Source: Psychrobacter pygoscelis
Lineage (GTDB): Bacteria > Pseudomonadota > Gammaproteobacteria > Pseudomonadales > Moraxellaceae
Length of the DNA: 64,000 nucleotides
Reading direction: 5' to 3'
Assembly (NCBI RefSeq): GCF_004335015.1
Contig: NZ_RQRU01000002.1
Location: forward strand, 1-64,000
Shown here piece after piece: positions 31,048-42,173 of this stretch. The notes beneath the pieces are model-generated. The model saw nothing but the letters and a program-made list of their open reading frames with translations, did not search any database and was not told the origin of the DNA. Position 1 is the first letter of the stretch, and the number at the start of each line of letters is the position of its first letter. Both the position numbers and the translations under genes were made by a program.

Positions 31048-31354
31048 AGAATATCACCTGTCTTTTAATGAATGATAACGTCAAAGTGTCTATACGAAGT
31101 TTTTAGCCTTTTTTACTGAATCATCAGCTTTTTCTGATTGGCTTTTCTAGATAGACAAGAATTATTAAAGTTAATATGTTGGGGGTTAAGACGTATTTTC
31201 AAGCTCTGCATCAGAATAATTAACCACCCGCTACTCTACAGCCAAATAAAAAAGCCTTATGACAATCATCATAAGGCTTTTGTCTAAAGACTAATTACGC
31301 TCAAGCTGACTAAGACACTTAAGTCTATTATCACATTGAGGTGCTTTGAGCCAT
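31048..31354. other. Spacer between ilvC end and small membrane-protein gene
   Basis: About 300 AT-rich bases. They contain the ilvC terminator (31250-31281) and presumably the promoter of the membrane-protein gene. Nothing else is evident. Confidence 0.4.
31250..31281 (-). terminator. Intrinsic terminator of ilvI-ilvH-ilvC
   Basis: A 13-bp perfect stem (31250-31262 with 31269-31281) followed on the minus strand by six T. It lies about 75 bases beyond the ilvC stop. Confidence 0.88.
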
Positions 31355-32434
<1,080 letters not shown>

Positions 32435-32523
32435 TTATTTAAGCTATTTGCTAGGTTAATTAAGGAGCCTTAACGCGATTAACGTTTAGGCAAGCCCTAA
32501 TGATTGATTATTAATAGTCTGCT

Positions 32524-33018
32524 TTAAACAGTTAGAGTCTTTTCACCGCGGGCGATACCAATGACGCCAGAACGGACCACTTCTAAGACCCGATCACGAC
32601 CAATGATTTCAATAAACCCGTCTAGTTTTTCGGTGTCACCAACGATTTGGATGGTGTACAGATTGGCAGTAACATCGACAATTTGCGCTCGGAAGATATC
32701 AGCACTACGCTTAATCTCTTCACGGACACTGCCCGTAGCTCTCACTTTGATGAGCATCATCTCGCGCTCAACGTGGATATTGTCCGTTAAATTAATTACT
32801 TTAACCACCTCAATGAGCTTATGCAATTGCTTAGTGACTTGCTCGATCTTCTCAGGTGAGGTAACGGTTGTTAGTGTCAATCGTGACAAAGTGGGGTCCT
32901 CAGTTGGGGCCACGTTTAAAGTCTCGATGTTATAGCCACGCTGAGAGAACAGCCCAACCAAGCGCGACAAAGAGCCTGGCTCGTTTTCAATGAGTACAGA
33001 GATTAGATGTTTTTTCAT
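32524..33018 (-). CDS. ilvH: Acetolactate synthase small (regulatory) subunit
   Basis: The ACT-domain subunit that confers valine feedback control. The N terminus HLISVLIENEPGSLSRLVGL (residues 3-22) is the ACT ligand region, with the conserved RGYNIETLNV next. Length 164 matches the E. coli IlvH class. Its ATG overlaps the ilvI stop (TAATG), with GGAG a few bases upstream inside ilvI, indicating coupled translation. Confidence 0.95.
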   Translation of the reverse strand: MKKHLISVLIENEPGSLSRLVGLFSQRGYNIETLNVAPTEDPTLSRLTLTTVTSPEKIEQVTKQLHKLIEVVKVINLTDNIHVEREMMLIKVRATGSVREEIKRSADIFRAQIVDVTANLYTIQIVGDTEKLDGFIEIIGRDRVLEVVRSGVIGIARGEKTLTV

Positions 33019-34850
33019 TAGGTGCGCTCCCCCTTAGATAACCACATATCGCGCATAGTTTGCCCAGCAACTTGCATCGGATATACATGCTCGTGACGAT
33101 CCACTAAAACATCAATAAAGACTAATTTATCCTTTATAGCGAGTGCTTCAGCAAGCTGCTCTTCCATTTTATCCGGATCAGTAATCTGAATGCCAACATG
33201 ACCATAGCTCTCAGCCAGCTTCACAAAGTCTGGTAAGGACTGCATGTAGGACTGTGCGTGACGACCCTCATAGAGCATGTCCTGCCACTGCTTGACCATA
33301 CCAAGTTGAGCGTTGTTCAGGTTCAAGATTTTTACTGGCAATTCATATTGTAAGCAAGTGGACAGCTCTTGAATATTCATCTGGATAGAGCCCTCACCGG
33401 TGATACAAACCACATCACGCTCAGGCCGTGCCAGCTTAGCAGCCATAGCGTACGGCAACCCGACACCCATGGTACCAAGGCCACCTGAGTTCAGCCATTG
33501 GCGCGGCTCTTCATAAGAGTAATATAGCGCTGCAAACATCTGATGCTGACCGACGTCACTAGTGATGATGGCTTTGCCTTCAGTCAATTTGCACAAGGTC
33601 TGGACGACATTTTGCGGCTTAATACCATGCTCGGTACTGGTGTCATAGCGCAGACCATGACGTTTACGCCACTCATTAATCTGTGACCACCAGTCTTGTA
33701 GTGCATGCTGCTCTAATTGCTTGTCATCACCAATGCTCTCTAACATATCGCTCAGTACAGATTTTAAATCACCGACGATAGGAATATGCGAGAAGATGGT
33801 CTTTGAAATAGACGCAGGGTCGATATCAATATGGATAATCGTGGCATTTGGACAGAACTTTTTGACATTATTGGTAACTCGGTCATCAAAGCGAGCGCCA
33901 ACGGCCAAGATAACATCCGCATGATGCATAGTCATATTGGCCTCGTAAGTACCATGCATACCGAGCATACCTAGGAACTGACGATCTGATCCTGGGAAAG
34001 TACCCAGCCCCATGAGCGTATTGGTCACTGGCAAATTTAGCTTATGTGCCAACGTAGTTAACTCATCAGATGCGTTGCTCCAGATAATACCGCCGCCAGC
34101 ATAGACGACTGGTCGCTTAGCAGCTAGTAGTGTCTCGACTGCTTTTTTGATCTGACCGCCATGACCTTTGATAGAAGGTTGATATGAGCGCACAAATACC
34201 TCTTCAGGGTATTCATAAGCAAACTTTTCATTAGGCGCGGTCATATCTTTAGGCACGTCAATAACCACTGGACCTGGTCGACCTGACTGTGCGATATAAA
34301 AGGCCTTTTTAACGATTGTTGGAATTTCGCTTGGATGACGGACTTGGAAGCTGTGTTTGACGATAGGACGTGACACCCCTACCATATCCGTCTCTTGAAA
34401 AGCATCATCGCCGATGAGACTGGTAGGTACCTGACCGGCAATAACCACCATAGGTACAGAGTCCATAAAGGCTGTGGCGATAGCCGTTACGGTGTTAGTA
34501 GCACCAGGTCCAGAGGTCGCCAGTACCACGCCTGTATTACCAGTAACCCGCGAATAAGCATCGGCCATATGACCTGCTGCTTGCTCATGGCGCACTAAGA
34601 TATGCTCAATAGCCTCTTGCTGAAATAATGCATCATAGATATGCAGTACAGCACCGCCTGGATAGCCAAATATATATTCGACACCTTCATCGGTCAGCGC
34701 TTGCACCAGCATCTCAGCACCTGAGAGCATCACCGGCTCATTACTATTGCTTGCCAACTGCTGCTGTTTGTCTTCAAAGTTCTTGGCAGCATTGTCCGTC
34801 TGCGTATGTCCGGTCATTTTCGGAGCTTGGGTAGTCTGCGTCACTGTCAT
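33018..34850 (-). CDS. ilvI: Acetolactate synthase large (catalytic) subunit
   Basis: A thiamine-diphosphate enzyme that makes acetolactate from pyruvate or acetohydroxybutyrate from pyruvate and 2-oxobutyrate. Motifs: [33 protein letters not shown] with the catalytic Glu, [14 protein letters not shown], and the cofactor-binding [12 protein letters not shown]...LNLNN. An N-terminal extension of about 40 polar residues precedes the enzyme core. I take the ATG at 34850; an adjacent GTG at 34853 is the alternative, and AAGAAGG is very close to both. First gene of the ilv operon. Confidence 0.95.
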   Translation of the reverse strand: MTVTQTTQAPKMTGHTQTDNAAKNFEDKQQQLASNSNEPVMLSGAEMLVQALTDEGVEYIFGYPGGAVLHIYDALFQQEAIEHILVRHEQAAGHMADAYSRVTGNTGVVLATSGPGATNTVTAIATAFMDSVPMVVIAGQVPTSLIGDDAFQETDMVGVSRPIVKHSFQVRHPSEIPTIVKKAFYIAQSGRPGPVVIDVPKDMTAPNEKFAYEYPEEVFVRSYQPSIKGHGGQIKKAVETLLAAKRPVVYAGGGIIWSNASDELTTLAHKLNLPVTNTLMGLGTFPGSDRQFLGMLGMHGTYEANMTMHHADVILAVGARFDDRVTNNVKKFCPNATIIHIDIDPASISKTIFSHIPIVGDLKSVLSDMLESIGDDKQLEQHALQDWWSQINEWRKRHGLRYDTSTEHGIKPQNVVQTLCKLTEGKAIITSDVGQHQMFAALYYSYEEPRQWLNSGGLGTMGVGLPYAMAAKLARPERDVVCITGEGSIQMNIQELSTCLQYELPVKILNLNNAQLGMVKQWQDMLYEGRHAQSYMQSLPDFVKLAESYGHVGIQITDPDKMEEQLAEALAIKDKLVFIDVLVDRHEHVYPMQVAGQTMRDMWLSKGERT

Positions 34851-36413
34851 CACCTTCTTAGGTCATTAAAAGCTGAATTACTCTTAGAGTCGTTCCTTGA
34901 TTTACGCGACTTAGCGTAGCCACTATGTTTTTGGCAGCACAATTTATATCGCCCACCAAGTGGCAATTTATTGATTAGTCAGGGAGTACGGATCTAAATG
35001 ACAGAAAGCAAGCGTCTGGTGAGCCGACGTGCATTAATGAAGGGAAGTTATCGACCTTGCAGTCAAATAAGCAATCCTGCTATATAAAAAATAGACAAAA
35101 TAACGCAAAAGTTGCATCGTTATTTAGCATGCATAGTTATCCAACCACAAACTTTAGATATCTCACAATCTGTAGCTATAGAGTCACAAGTCAGTCATCG
35201 TATCGTGAATGTGCCAGTAATATTGTCATTAATATTATGCTATCACTTTGAGCGCTTACGATTAAGTGGACAATGTTTAAGTGGTGATTAAGTTACTTAT
35301 AACTGAAAAGCTTGTTAAATAGCTTGGACCATAAGTAGCGATCAAACCTAAACATAGCAGTCACTGTCGCGACTCGAGTTACATCACAATAAAACCACAC
35401 CTTACTTTAGCCGACTTACTCTTTAGCTAACTTACTGCAATGTCAGACTGTGCTGGTTGGCTATAAATATTCATTATATAGTCGTAGTATTCGAAGTTAG
35501 AACCAGCTTTTAGAGTACTGCTGGTCTTAAGCTGTAGCCCCTAGGCAATAACCACTTTTAAGTACCTATACTTCGGTACCTATACTTTTAAGTTTTTACA
35601 ATGCGCTTGCTTACAAGCCATATAAAAGTACACTTACTTTAAAGTATTATTACTGTAAGGAGGTTACCCTCGAAATTCTACTTAGTCATTGTAGACCGAT
35701 AAGTCCGAGATAATAAGCCTCTTATATCTAACTATAGGTAGTCTTATCATTAAAAAACACTATTACCTAAAGGCAACATGCAACTTTATAATAAAAAGAA
35801 CCGTCATAGTCTTTGATAAAGCACACTTATCATCACAAAGAGACTCAAAATTATTAGCAAATGATAATTTACTTAACCTTCAAGTCTCAAGCGCAGCCTA
35901 CAACGATAAGCAGACCACACTGACCAATCAACCCTTGTATAGTCCGACGTTTAGTAGCCATTGTCAAGAAAAAATTATCGTTTTTACCCTTAACTCTTTG
36001 TTATCAAAGTCAAAAACTTACGGTATTTTTATACAGTTTTGTTCTAAATCCGTCGATAGCGCCCCATTGACTAATAATAACCAGCTTACAGAAGCGCTAT
36101 AAGCTATTTTATTCTATTACTTCAACAAAAGTTCTTAGTGTCATGGGAGCTTAGTCATGCGAAATTTAATTCATTATTACTCACGGCTTTGATACACTCA
36201 TAGCGCTAATACTGCTACTGTGAAACCGTTTAAAATCAATTGAGAATAACTTGGTTAGTGGCAAATTACCGCTGCGGCCAATAATTCTAGAGAAGACAAT
36301 CAGGTAGTTCACGCTTTAGACAAAAATAATGATAAAATTCAAATTAATTTATAAGATCATCGAGACAGTTATTGTCATCCTTGCTCGTTACGTGTTTTTT
36401 GAGGGTTAGATTT
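34851..36413. other. Long gene-free region upstream of ilvI
   Basis: About 1.56 kb with no reading frame that looks coding on either strand, between ilvI (leftwards) and a DUF4124 gene (rightwards). A candidate minus-strand ilv promoter is TTGCGT, 16 bases, TATATA near 35080-35115. A possible leader peptide of 19 codons (from an ATG near 35036, ending LSFRSVLPD) and a weak pairing between GCTCACCAG and CTTGGTGGGC in the leader could be part of an attenuator, but the peptide is not rich in Ile, Val or Leu. A Shine-Dalgarno-like AAGGAGGT at 35657-35664 has no start codon at the right distance. Confidence 0.45.
35551..35593. repeat. Short tandem/inverted repeat in the ilv upstream region
   Basis: GTACCTATACT occurs twice (35562-35572 and 35576-35586) inside two copies of ACTTTTAAG, separated by CGG. 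The block could be a regulator site. No known operator is recognised. Confidence 0.45.
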
Positions 36414-36926
36414 ATGCAACAAACGTCTTTTCTAAAGTTAATTACTGCCATAGTACCTTATGCAGGTATTGTTGGTATGTTTGGGCTGATTATGAACAGT
36501 AGCCAAGCTATTGAGGTGTACAAATCTGTCGGGGCGTATGGTGAGGTAAAATACTCTCAGCATATGCCACGTGATGCCAAAAGAGTCGAGGTCATTGAGT
36601 TCCGTAGCGATGGACGCCAAGTCAATCGAGGACAAATGGCTGAGCAAACGGCAGCCAATCAACAGCCCGAGGCTCAAAGTCCTGAAGCTCAGCGAGCAAA
36701 CCAGCTAGAAGCGCGTGTAAAAGAACAAGAAGAACAGCTTAAGCAAGAAAATGCTGCCCGATGCCAGTCATTACGCAATAACTTGACCAACCTTAACGCC
36801 GATGGCCGCATCTATGAGATGGACGCTGATGGCAATCGCAAGTATCTAGACAACCGCGAGATTGAGCTAAAACGAGAACGCATGCAAAAAGCGATTACTC
36901 AGTACTGTAGCGGTCAGACCACTTAA
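36414..36926 (+). CDS. Exported DUF4124 protein
   Basis: A 170-residue protein with a signal peptide (hydrophobic LITAIVPYAGIVGMFGLI, cleavage after SQA at about residue 32). The DUF4124 domain follows (IEVYKSVGAYGEVKYSQHMP, about 33-52), then a Gln/Glu-rich coiled-coil-like stretch and a conserved C-terminal part (CQSLRNNLTNLNADGRIYEM) with two Cys (one at the very end) that may pair. The function is unknown; the domain occurs in periplasmic proteins of proteobacteria. I start at the ATG at 36414 because GAGGG lies eight bases upstream; an upstream TTG at 36372 has no ribosome-binding site. Confidence 0.75.
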   Translation: MQQTSFLKLITAIVPYAGIVGMFGLIMNSSQAIEVYKSVGAYGEVKYSQHMPRDAKRVEVIEFRSDGRQVNRGQMAEQTAANQQPEAQSPEAQRANQLEARVKEQEEQLKQENAARCQSLRNNLTNLNADGRIYEMDADGNRKYLDNREIELKRERMQKAITQYCSGQTT

Positions 36927-37096
36927 TACTCTCAGACTGTCTTAATAGGATTGACTCGGCAATAGCTGTTCAATCATAGCTGTATGGACATTTGAGTAAT
37001 CGTCTTGGGACATTACTATTGCCACGTTACTGTAAGTACGGCAGGGGAAGGCCAGCCGCCAATGTAGCGGCGACTTAGCCGTAACGAGTAGCCAAG

Positions 37097-38914
37097 CTAT
37101 TGTGTCAAGGCAGCCATTACTACGGCTATGGCTGCTACCATATCTGGCGCTTGCAGTCCGCGTGCGCCCACAGCGGATAGTGGATAATCAGACAAACGCT
37201 TAGCCAATGAGCGCTCTGTAGTAGTCGCAGGTTGGTCTATAGTATTAAGTAAACCGGCCTTACAATCCCCTGCTAGCGCATGGATCATCACTGCTTGATA
37301 AAGGCTGCGTTGAGGCTCTGATAGATCGGGCTGAGCCATTAAACCTGCAACTAATCCAGATAACACATCCCCCATACCTGCCGTTGCCATCCCAGCGTTA
37401 CCTGCAGCGCAGACATAACAAATACCCTGAACTAATACCAGTGAGCCTGCTCCCTTTAGCAGCCAATCACCACCAAACCTCTTGGCACACTCATAAATAG
37501 CTGCTGGCCGATCCGTCTCTATACTCTCACTATCTGTATCTAATAGTCGCGCGGCCTCTCCGCTATGCGGCGTTAAACAAACTTGGTAACTCTTAGTATG
37601 GGCTTTTAGCTGCTTGATGATAGGGTCGCTTGCCTGCGCTAGGGTCGCTAGATGATACAAGCCATCAGCATCAATAACTAAAGGCTTGTGCTTAGAGATA
37701 GTGGTATGAAGATAATGCTTAAATAACGACAGTGCGTTATCGTCTCGTCCTAGCCCCATCCCTATCGCTACGATATCCGCGCCTGCAATCAGAGCATCCA
37801 CTGATTCGATATCTTGTAAATCAACCACCATAGCGTTAGGCTGACCTGATAATAACGCCCCGTGAAAGGTAGAGTGACAAGCAGCCGTCACCTTGCCAGC
37901 ACCGCTAACTAAAGCACTTGCTGACGCCATAATAGCAGCGCCGCCCATCCCTTGCGAGCCTTTGCTTTGATTGCCCCCGATGATCATGACATGACCATAG
38001 CTACCTTTATAACTGTTCTGCTGACGCTGTGGTAGCGCTAATGGCGAAGCTAAGCGCCAAGCTTTTGGCTGAGGCGCATCCAAGTAAGGGATGAGTGGTA
38101 TATCAATGATTTGACCACTATAATCTATGCCATCCTTGATATAGAGTCCAAGCTTTGGCGCTACCAAACATAAAGTGATATCGGCTTTGATTGCGGTTTT
38201 GGAGAACACCTGACCTGTCGTAGCGACCACCCCACTTGGAATATCAACGGCGACGCCAGTTGCCTTATCGCGATGGACGATGGCATTAAAGCGTTCGATA
38301 GCTTCGGCGTAGGCACCACTTGGCGCTCGGTCCAGACCTATGCCGAATAAAGCATCGATGTGGTAGTCGGCTCGCAGGGTATCTAACTTAATCTTATCTG
38401 TACAAAAATCAATCACCTCTAAAGTGTCTTGAGCGCCCACAATACTGGCATCACTGATATTGTCCGTCTTAGTATTGACAGCGCCAGTGTTAGTGGCACC
38501 ATTAGACTGTACTGAAGGCTGAGTTGCCATGCATTTCGCGCGAACGGCATCAGACTGTGCCTCAGCATCACCCGGCCCTACATCGACCACTGTGACTTGC
38601 CAACCTGCTCTATGTAGATAATGGGCGATCAGCCAACCATCACCGCCATTATTACCAGCCCCGGTCCAAACGACCGCACTAAGGACAGATGCTATGGAGG
38701 AGCCATCACTTATAAGTCGTTGCTTAGCATGCGCTATCACATACTGCGCCATCTGCCAAGCTGCTTGCTGCATAAGCGCAAAACTATCATAACCAGCATC
38801 AAACCAAGCTTGCTCTATTGCATACACTTGCTCACTGCTAAATAGTGCTTTGGGCTGCATAGCTAATAACGCTCTATCGGCTAAGATTGGCTTTTTGTTA
38901 GTGTTATATGTCAT
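37097..38914 (-). CDS. nnr: Bifunctional NAD(P)H-hydrate epimerase / dehydratase
   Basis: Repairs hydrated NADH and NADPH. The N-terminal half (about 1-280) is the YjeF_N epimerase domain with the phosphate loop GAGNNGGDGW and DIPSGV. The C-terminal half (about 300-605) is the ribokinase-like dehydratase domain with GGNQSKGSQGMGGAAIMA, VIDADGLYHLA, LTPHSGEAARLL and the catalytic NAGMATAGMGDVLSG. At 605 residues it is longer than E. coli Nnr (515), with insertions near residues 130-165. It is divergent from queG, the same neighbour as in E. coli. Confidence 0.93.
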   Translation of the reverse strand: MTYNTNKKPILADRALLAMQPKALFSSEQVYAIEQAWFDAGYDSFALMQQAAWQMAQYVIAHAKQRLISDGSSIASVLSAVVWTGAGNNGGDGWLIAHYLHRAGWQVTVVDVGPGDAEAQSDAVRAKCMATQPSVQSNGATNTGAVNTKTDNISDASIVGAQDTLEVIDFCTDKIKLDTLRADYHIDALFGIGLDRAPSGAYAEAIERFNAIVHRDKATGVAVDIPSGVVATTGQVFSKTAIKADITLCLVAPKLGLYIKDGIDYSGQIIDIPLIPYLDAPQPKAWRLASPLALPQRQQNSYKGSYGHVMIIGGNQSKGSQGMGGAAIMASASALVSGAGKVTAACHSTFHGALLSGQPNAMVVDLQDIESVDALIAGADIVAIGMGLGRDDNALSLFKHYLHTTISKHKPLVIDADGLYHLATLAQASDPIIKQLKAHTKSYQVCLTPHSGEAARLLDTDSESIETDRPAAIYECAKRFGGDWLLKGAGSLVLVQGICYVCAAGNAGMATAGMGDVLSGLVAGLMAQPDLSEPQRSLYQAVMIHALAGDCKAGLLNTIDQPATTTERSLAKRLSDYPLSAVGARGLQAPDMVAAIAVVMAALTQ

Positions 38915-39163
38915 ATTCTTCCCCTTCTCGTTAATTATTAGGCAACTTTAGCGGTAATAGTTACATATCTTCAGTCTGTTATCCGTAGTAATTTATTTTT
39001 TTTGCCTTATCGACTATCATAGCTATTTATACCGTAGTTGAAACACTACTTACAAAGCCCACAGTCTAGTGGTTATTTATCACTCTCTTAGATTCTTTAC
39101 TACAGGTTTGCCTAGCTTCCCGCTTTTCTTACAGTCCAACTTTTAGTCCAACAAGGTCTTCCA

Positions 39164-40354
39164 TTGTCCAAAGACGCGCGCCAGCAGCATACGCCACCTA
39201 ATAACCCAGTAATTACCAGTACCGACCCTAACGACTGGCAATTTGAGGATGCAGAGACGGTAAAACGCTGGATTCATCAAGAAGCTTTGGCGCTGGGTTT
39301 TGGCGACTGCGGTTTTTTATCGGTCCATCATCCTCTGTTTCAAAAACAAATAAAGCAGCTACAAGCTTGGCTGGCCAAAGGGTATGAAGGACAACTCGAG
39401 TTTTTGCATAATAATCATGATCTTCGGGCCAACCCTGCACTCTTGGTAGAAGGCGCTAAGACAATTATTAGTGTCAGGATGGACTATCTCTCAGTAGCAC
39501 CTAAGCCGCGACGAGTGGAAGATAATGAGCGTCCCAATCATGCGATTATTGCCCGCTATGCTCGTGGCCGTGATTATCATAAAGTCATGCGCAGTCGCCT
39601 AAAAAAACTCGCCCGGCGCATAGAGTCAATGCTCCCCCATTGGCAGCACCTTAATATCGGGGCAGATCAGCCTTTTGTCTTTCGCCCATTTAGTGACTCA
39701 GCGCCTATATTTGAGCGCCCTATTGCTGATGCTGCTGGACTGGGCTGGACTGGTAAACACACCTTACTATTAAATAAAAAGGCAGGTTCATTTTTTGTGT
39801 TAGGTGAGCTATTTTTGAGCTTACTGTTACCAGAAGACAGCCCAGTCACTTCGCACTGTGGTAGTTGTAGCGCCTGTATTAATATTTGCCCAACCAATGC
39901 CATCGTTGCACCGCACGAACTGAACGCTTCGGCTTGCATCTCTTATTTAACGATCGAACATAAAGGCAGTATCGATGTCCAGTACCGCCACGCTATTGGC
40001 AACCGAGTCTTCGGTTGTGACGACTGTCAATTAATTTGCCCTTGGAATCGCTATGCCAATATGGCAAAGATTGATGACTTTGCACCTCGGCACGGCTTTG
40101 ATCAACTTACTCTACTGGAGCTTTGGCAGTGGGATGAACAGACATTTTTGGACAACACCCAAGGCAGTCCAATTCGTCGCACCGGCTATGTGAGCTTTTT
40201 ACGCAATTTAGCGATAGCCTTGGGCAATGCTACTGCCAGTACAATAGTAATAGAAGCACTAAATCAGCGCTTAGGTGAACATGGTGAGATATTAGACGAG
40301 CATATCGTCTGGGCGATAGCTGAGCAAAAGGCTAAACTAAAATTACAATCATAA
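39164..40354 (+). CDS. queG: Epoxyqueuosine reductase
   Basis: The cobalamin-dependent last enzyme of queuosine tRNA modification, reducing epoxyqueuosine to queuosine. Two [4Fe-4S] clusters are encoded: CGSCSACINICP (C232, C235, C238, C242) and, with C258, FGCDDCQLICPW (C285, C288, C292). D178 in FSDSAPIFERP is the catalytic Asp region. A C-terminal HEAT-like tail follows. The start is a TTG with AAGG seven bases upstream; no ATG is available near the conserved N terminus. Confidence 0.93.
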   Translation: MSKDARQQHTPPNNPVITSTDPNDWQFEDAETVKRWIHQEALALGFGDCGFLSVHHPLFQKQIKQLQAWLAKGYEGQLEFLHNNHDLRANPALLVEGAKTIISVRMDYLSVAPKPRRVEDNERPNHAIIARYARGRDYHKVMRSRLKKLARRIESMLPHWQHLNIGADQPFVFRPFSDSAPIFERPIADAAGLGWTGKHTLLLNKKAGSFFVLGELFLSLLLPEDSPVTSHCGSCSACINICPTNAIVAPHELNASACISYLTIEHKGSIDVQYRHAIGNRVFGCDDCQLICPWNRYANMAKIDDFAPRHGFDQLTLLELWQWDEQTFLDNTQGSPIRRTGYVSFLRNLAIALGNATASTIVIEALNQRLGEHGEILDEHIVWAIAEQKAKLKLQS

Positions 40355-40449
40355 TCACCAACCCTCATTATCCAATATCGATACTGGAGGTGGCAGCCTA
40401 TTCTAATTACTATTTTTTTTGTTCATTATGCTCTACGATAAGGGCTACT

Positions 40450-40500
40450 ATTAATTTATTTACCTCTATATTAATTTTTTTACCTCTATATTATTTTATT
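40450..40500. repeat. AT-rich 20-base tandem repeat
   Basis: Two 20-base units (40450-40469, 40470-40489) sharing ATTAATTT and TTTACCTCTAT, plus a partial third to 40500. They sit between the queG stop and its terminator. Replication slippage is the simplest origin. Confidence 0.6.
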
Positions 40501-40510
40501 GACAGTCATA

Positions 40511-40539
40511 AAAAAACGCCTGAATATCAGGCGTTTTTT
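40511..40539 (+). terminator. Bidirectional terminator queG / kbp
   Basis: A perfect 13-bp stem (40511-40523 with 40527-40539) with A6 and T6 flanks, three-base loop. It lies between the convergent queG and kbp genes and can serve both. Confidence 0.92.
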
Positions 40540-40610
40540 TGCTTAGCTTTAACCTATCTACTCAATAGAATACGGGACATCAAGCAAGTAAGTTAACTTA
40601 GTTTTTAAAA

Positions 40611-41120
40611 CTAAGGCTTTGGAATACGCAATACTTGCCCAGGATAGATTTTATCTGGATCAGAAAGCATTGGCTTATTGGCTTCAAAGATCTTCATGTA
40701 CTCATTGGCTGAACCATACACGTCTTGAGCAATCTTAGATAGCGAATCACCTGATTTTACCGTATACATAGTAGACTCTGGTGCGTCTTGTTCGATATCG
40801 ATGTTATCGATGACTTTAGCAACATTCTGAACGTTACCAATGGCAATAATCGCTTTCTCACGATCTGCTTGAGTTTTAGCAGAGCCACTAATCTCAGCCG
40901 TATCAGTGCTACCATTATATTTAACTTTAAGGTTGCTGATATTTAGGTTTTGTTGCTGAATACGGCGTAATAGCAAGTTAGCTACTGATTGCGCAGATGG
41001 CTCTGTAGTAGCGGCTGGCGCTGCTGAGTCTGCTTGAGTTTCTTTATTCGCTTGATGCTTTTCGTCATCACGGTTGAAGATTTTATCCCCAATGTCTTTG
41101 GCAAAACTAAAAATTCCCAT
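40611..41120 (-). CDS. kbp: BON-LysM protein, Kbp/YgaU family
   Basis: A small soluble protein of 169 residues with an N-terminal GIFSFAKDIGDKIF segment, a BON domain (about 45-112, with AEISGSAKTQADREKAIIAIGN) and a C-terminal LysM domain (about 117-166, TVKSGDSLSKIAQDVYGSAN). E. coli Kbp (149 residues) binds K+ and changes shape on binding. The linker between the N-terminal segment and BON is Gln/Ala-rich and longer than in E. coli. Monocistronic. Confidence 0.9.
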   Translation of the reverse strand: MGIFSFAKDIGDKIFNRDDEKHQANKETQADSAAPAATTEPSAQSVANLLLRRIQQQNLNISNLKVKYNGSTDTAEISGSAKTQADREKAIIAIGNVQNVAKVIDNIDIEQDAPESTMYTVKSGDSLSKIAQDVYGSANEYMKIFEANKPMLSDPDKIYPGQVLRIPKP

Positions 41121-41803
41121 CGTTTTTCTCCGTAAGTATCGTTATTGTTTGACATATAAGTTTGGACTATTGGTTTCAACTATCAACATGCATTATCGGT
41201 TATCTATACTGCCATCTATTATTAATAAATGCTAACTTTGATCCGTCTTTGGGGTCGTTAGTTGATTAGCGGCAAATAACGCATGCTCAGTCAAAACGCA
41301 GTCTACTATAAGTTAGTTCGACTTAACAATATGATTTATTAACTCGAGCATTTACCAACCAGTTTTGCTTAATAAATATTATTGTTTCAAGCCTAACTAC
41401 AAAGACAGCTATGATAAATCTATTAAGACATCTGGTAGAGCTAACTATCAGTAATTAAAGTAAATATTGGTCGATACTATCCACCGCTATTACTGACTTT
41501 CATCTAGTTGACTCGACTCAGTATAACAAAGTTGCCTGCCTAGACTAGCAGTGGTATGTTGAATATTGTTACTTGATTTTACAGCTATTTATTTGATTGT
41601 AGACCCGACCTAATCTGAAACACGTTCACCGGTATTTAGCTAAGGGCCAAGTTAAGAGCTAAGGCTTTTCCCCATTGGTATTCTTCTTAATATTATTCTA
41701 ACCGTATGAACGGCCATAAAAAAACCGCCAATCAATGGATAGCGGTTTAATTAACAATACTTTATGGCGCAAAAGCCATGAGCCTGCAATAAGTTATATC
41801 GCT
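41121..41803. other. Gene-free region between kbp and acpP
   Basis: About 680 AT-rich bases. The acpP terminator is at 41722-41748. The kbp promoter should lie near 41130-41300 but no convincing hexamer pair is seen. No tRNA, small ORF with a ribosome-binding site or other structure is evident. Confidence 0.4.
41719..41748 (-). terminator. Intrinsic terminator after acpP
   Basis: AAACCGC (41722-41728) pairs with GCGGTTT (41742-41748), with an inner ATC/GAT pairing; on the minus strand the stem runs into seven T. It ends the fabD-fabG-acpP transcript 56 bases after the acpP stop. Confidence 0.85.
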
Positions 41804-42040
41804 TTAGATGTGGCCTTTAACATAATCGATAGCTTTTTGAACTGTCGTTAGCTCAGCTGAATCTTCATCAGGAATGGTAATTCCAAAATCACTCTCAAAT
41901 GACATAACCAATTCAACAAGATCAAGAGAGTCAGCCCCCAAGTCTTCCATAAAAGACGCTTCATTGTTGATCTCTTCAACATTTACGCCTAGCTGTTCTG
42001 CTACTGCAGTTTTTACTCTCAACTCAATATCATTGCTCAT
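41804..42040 (-). CDS. acpP: Acyl carrier protein
   Basis: The acidic 78-residue carrier of growing acyl chains. The phosphopantetheine site is S38 in [10 protein letters not shown]. Length and sequence ([11 protein letters not shown] at the start, [12 protein letters not shown] at the end) are canonical. It lies 133 bases after fabG. In many bacteria fabF follows acpP; here a terminator follows instead. Confidence 0.98.
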   Translation of the reverse strand: MSNDIELRVKTAVAEQLGVNVEEINNEASFMEDLGADSLDLVELVMSFESDFGITIPDEDSAELTTVQKAIDYVKGHI

Positions 42041-42173
42041 ATTGACAACTCCCTTCGTGTAGATAATAGTTATGGAAATTAAAATGCCGTATCTTTAACG
42101 CATTTTACTATAATTAAATTATAGCATTAAATTGAATAGTTTACACTTGTACACGCAAATATTATATACGAAG

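Noticed and set aside
34980..35040. Branched-chain leader peptide for ilv attenuation
   Set aside because: A 19-codon frame exists but is not enriched for Ile, Val or Leu and no clear terminator/antiterminator pair follows; kept only as a weak note.
35057..35251. 64-codon plus-strand frame upstream of ilvI
   Set aside because: Low-complexity amino-acid mix, no ribosome-binding site, and it overlaps the likely ilv promoter on the other strand.
35657..35664. Strong Shine-Dalgarno-like AAGGAGGT
   Set aside because: No ATG, GTG or TTG lies 4-12 bases downstream, so it cannot mark a gene start.
40390..40596. 68-codon plus-strand frame after queG
   Set aside because: It is built from the AT-rich tandem repeat and the terminator stem, has no ribosome-binding site and no recognisable domain.
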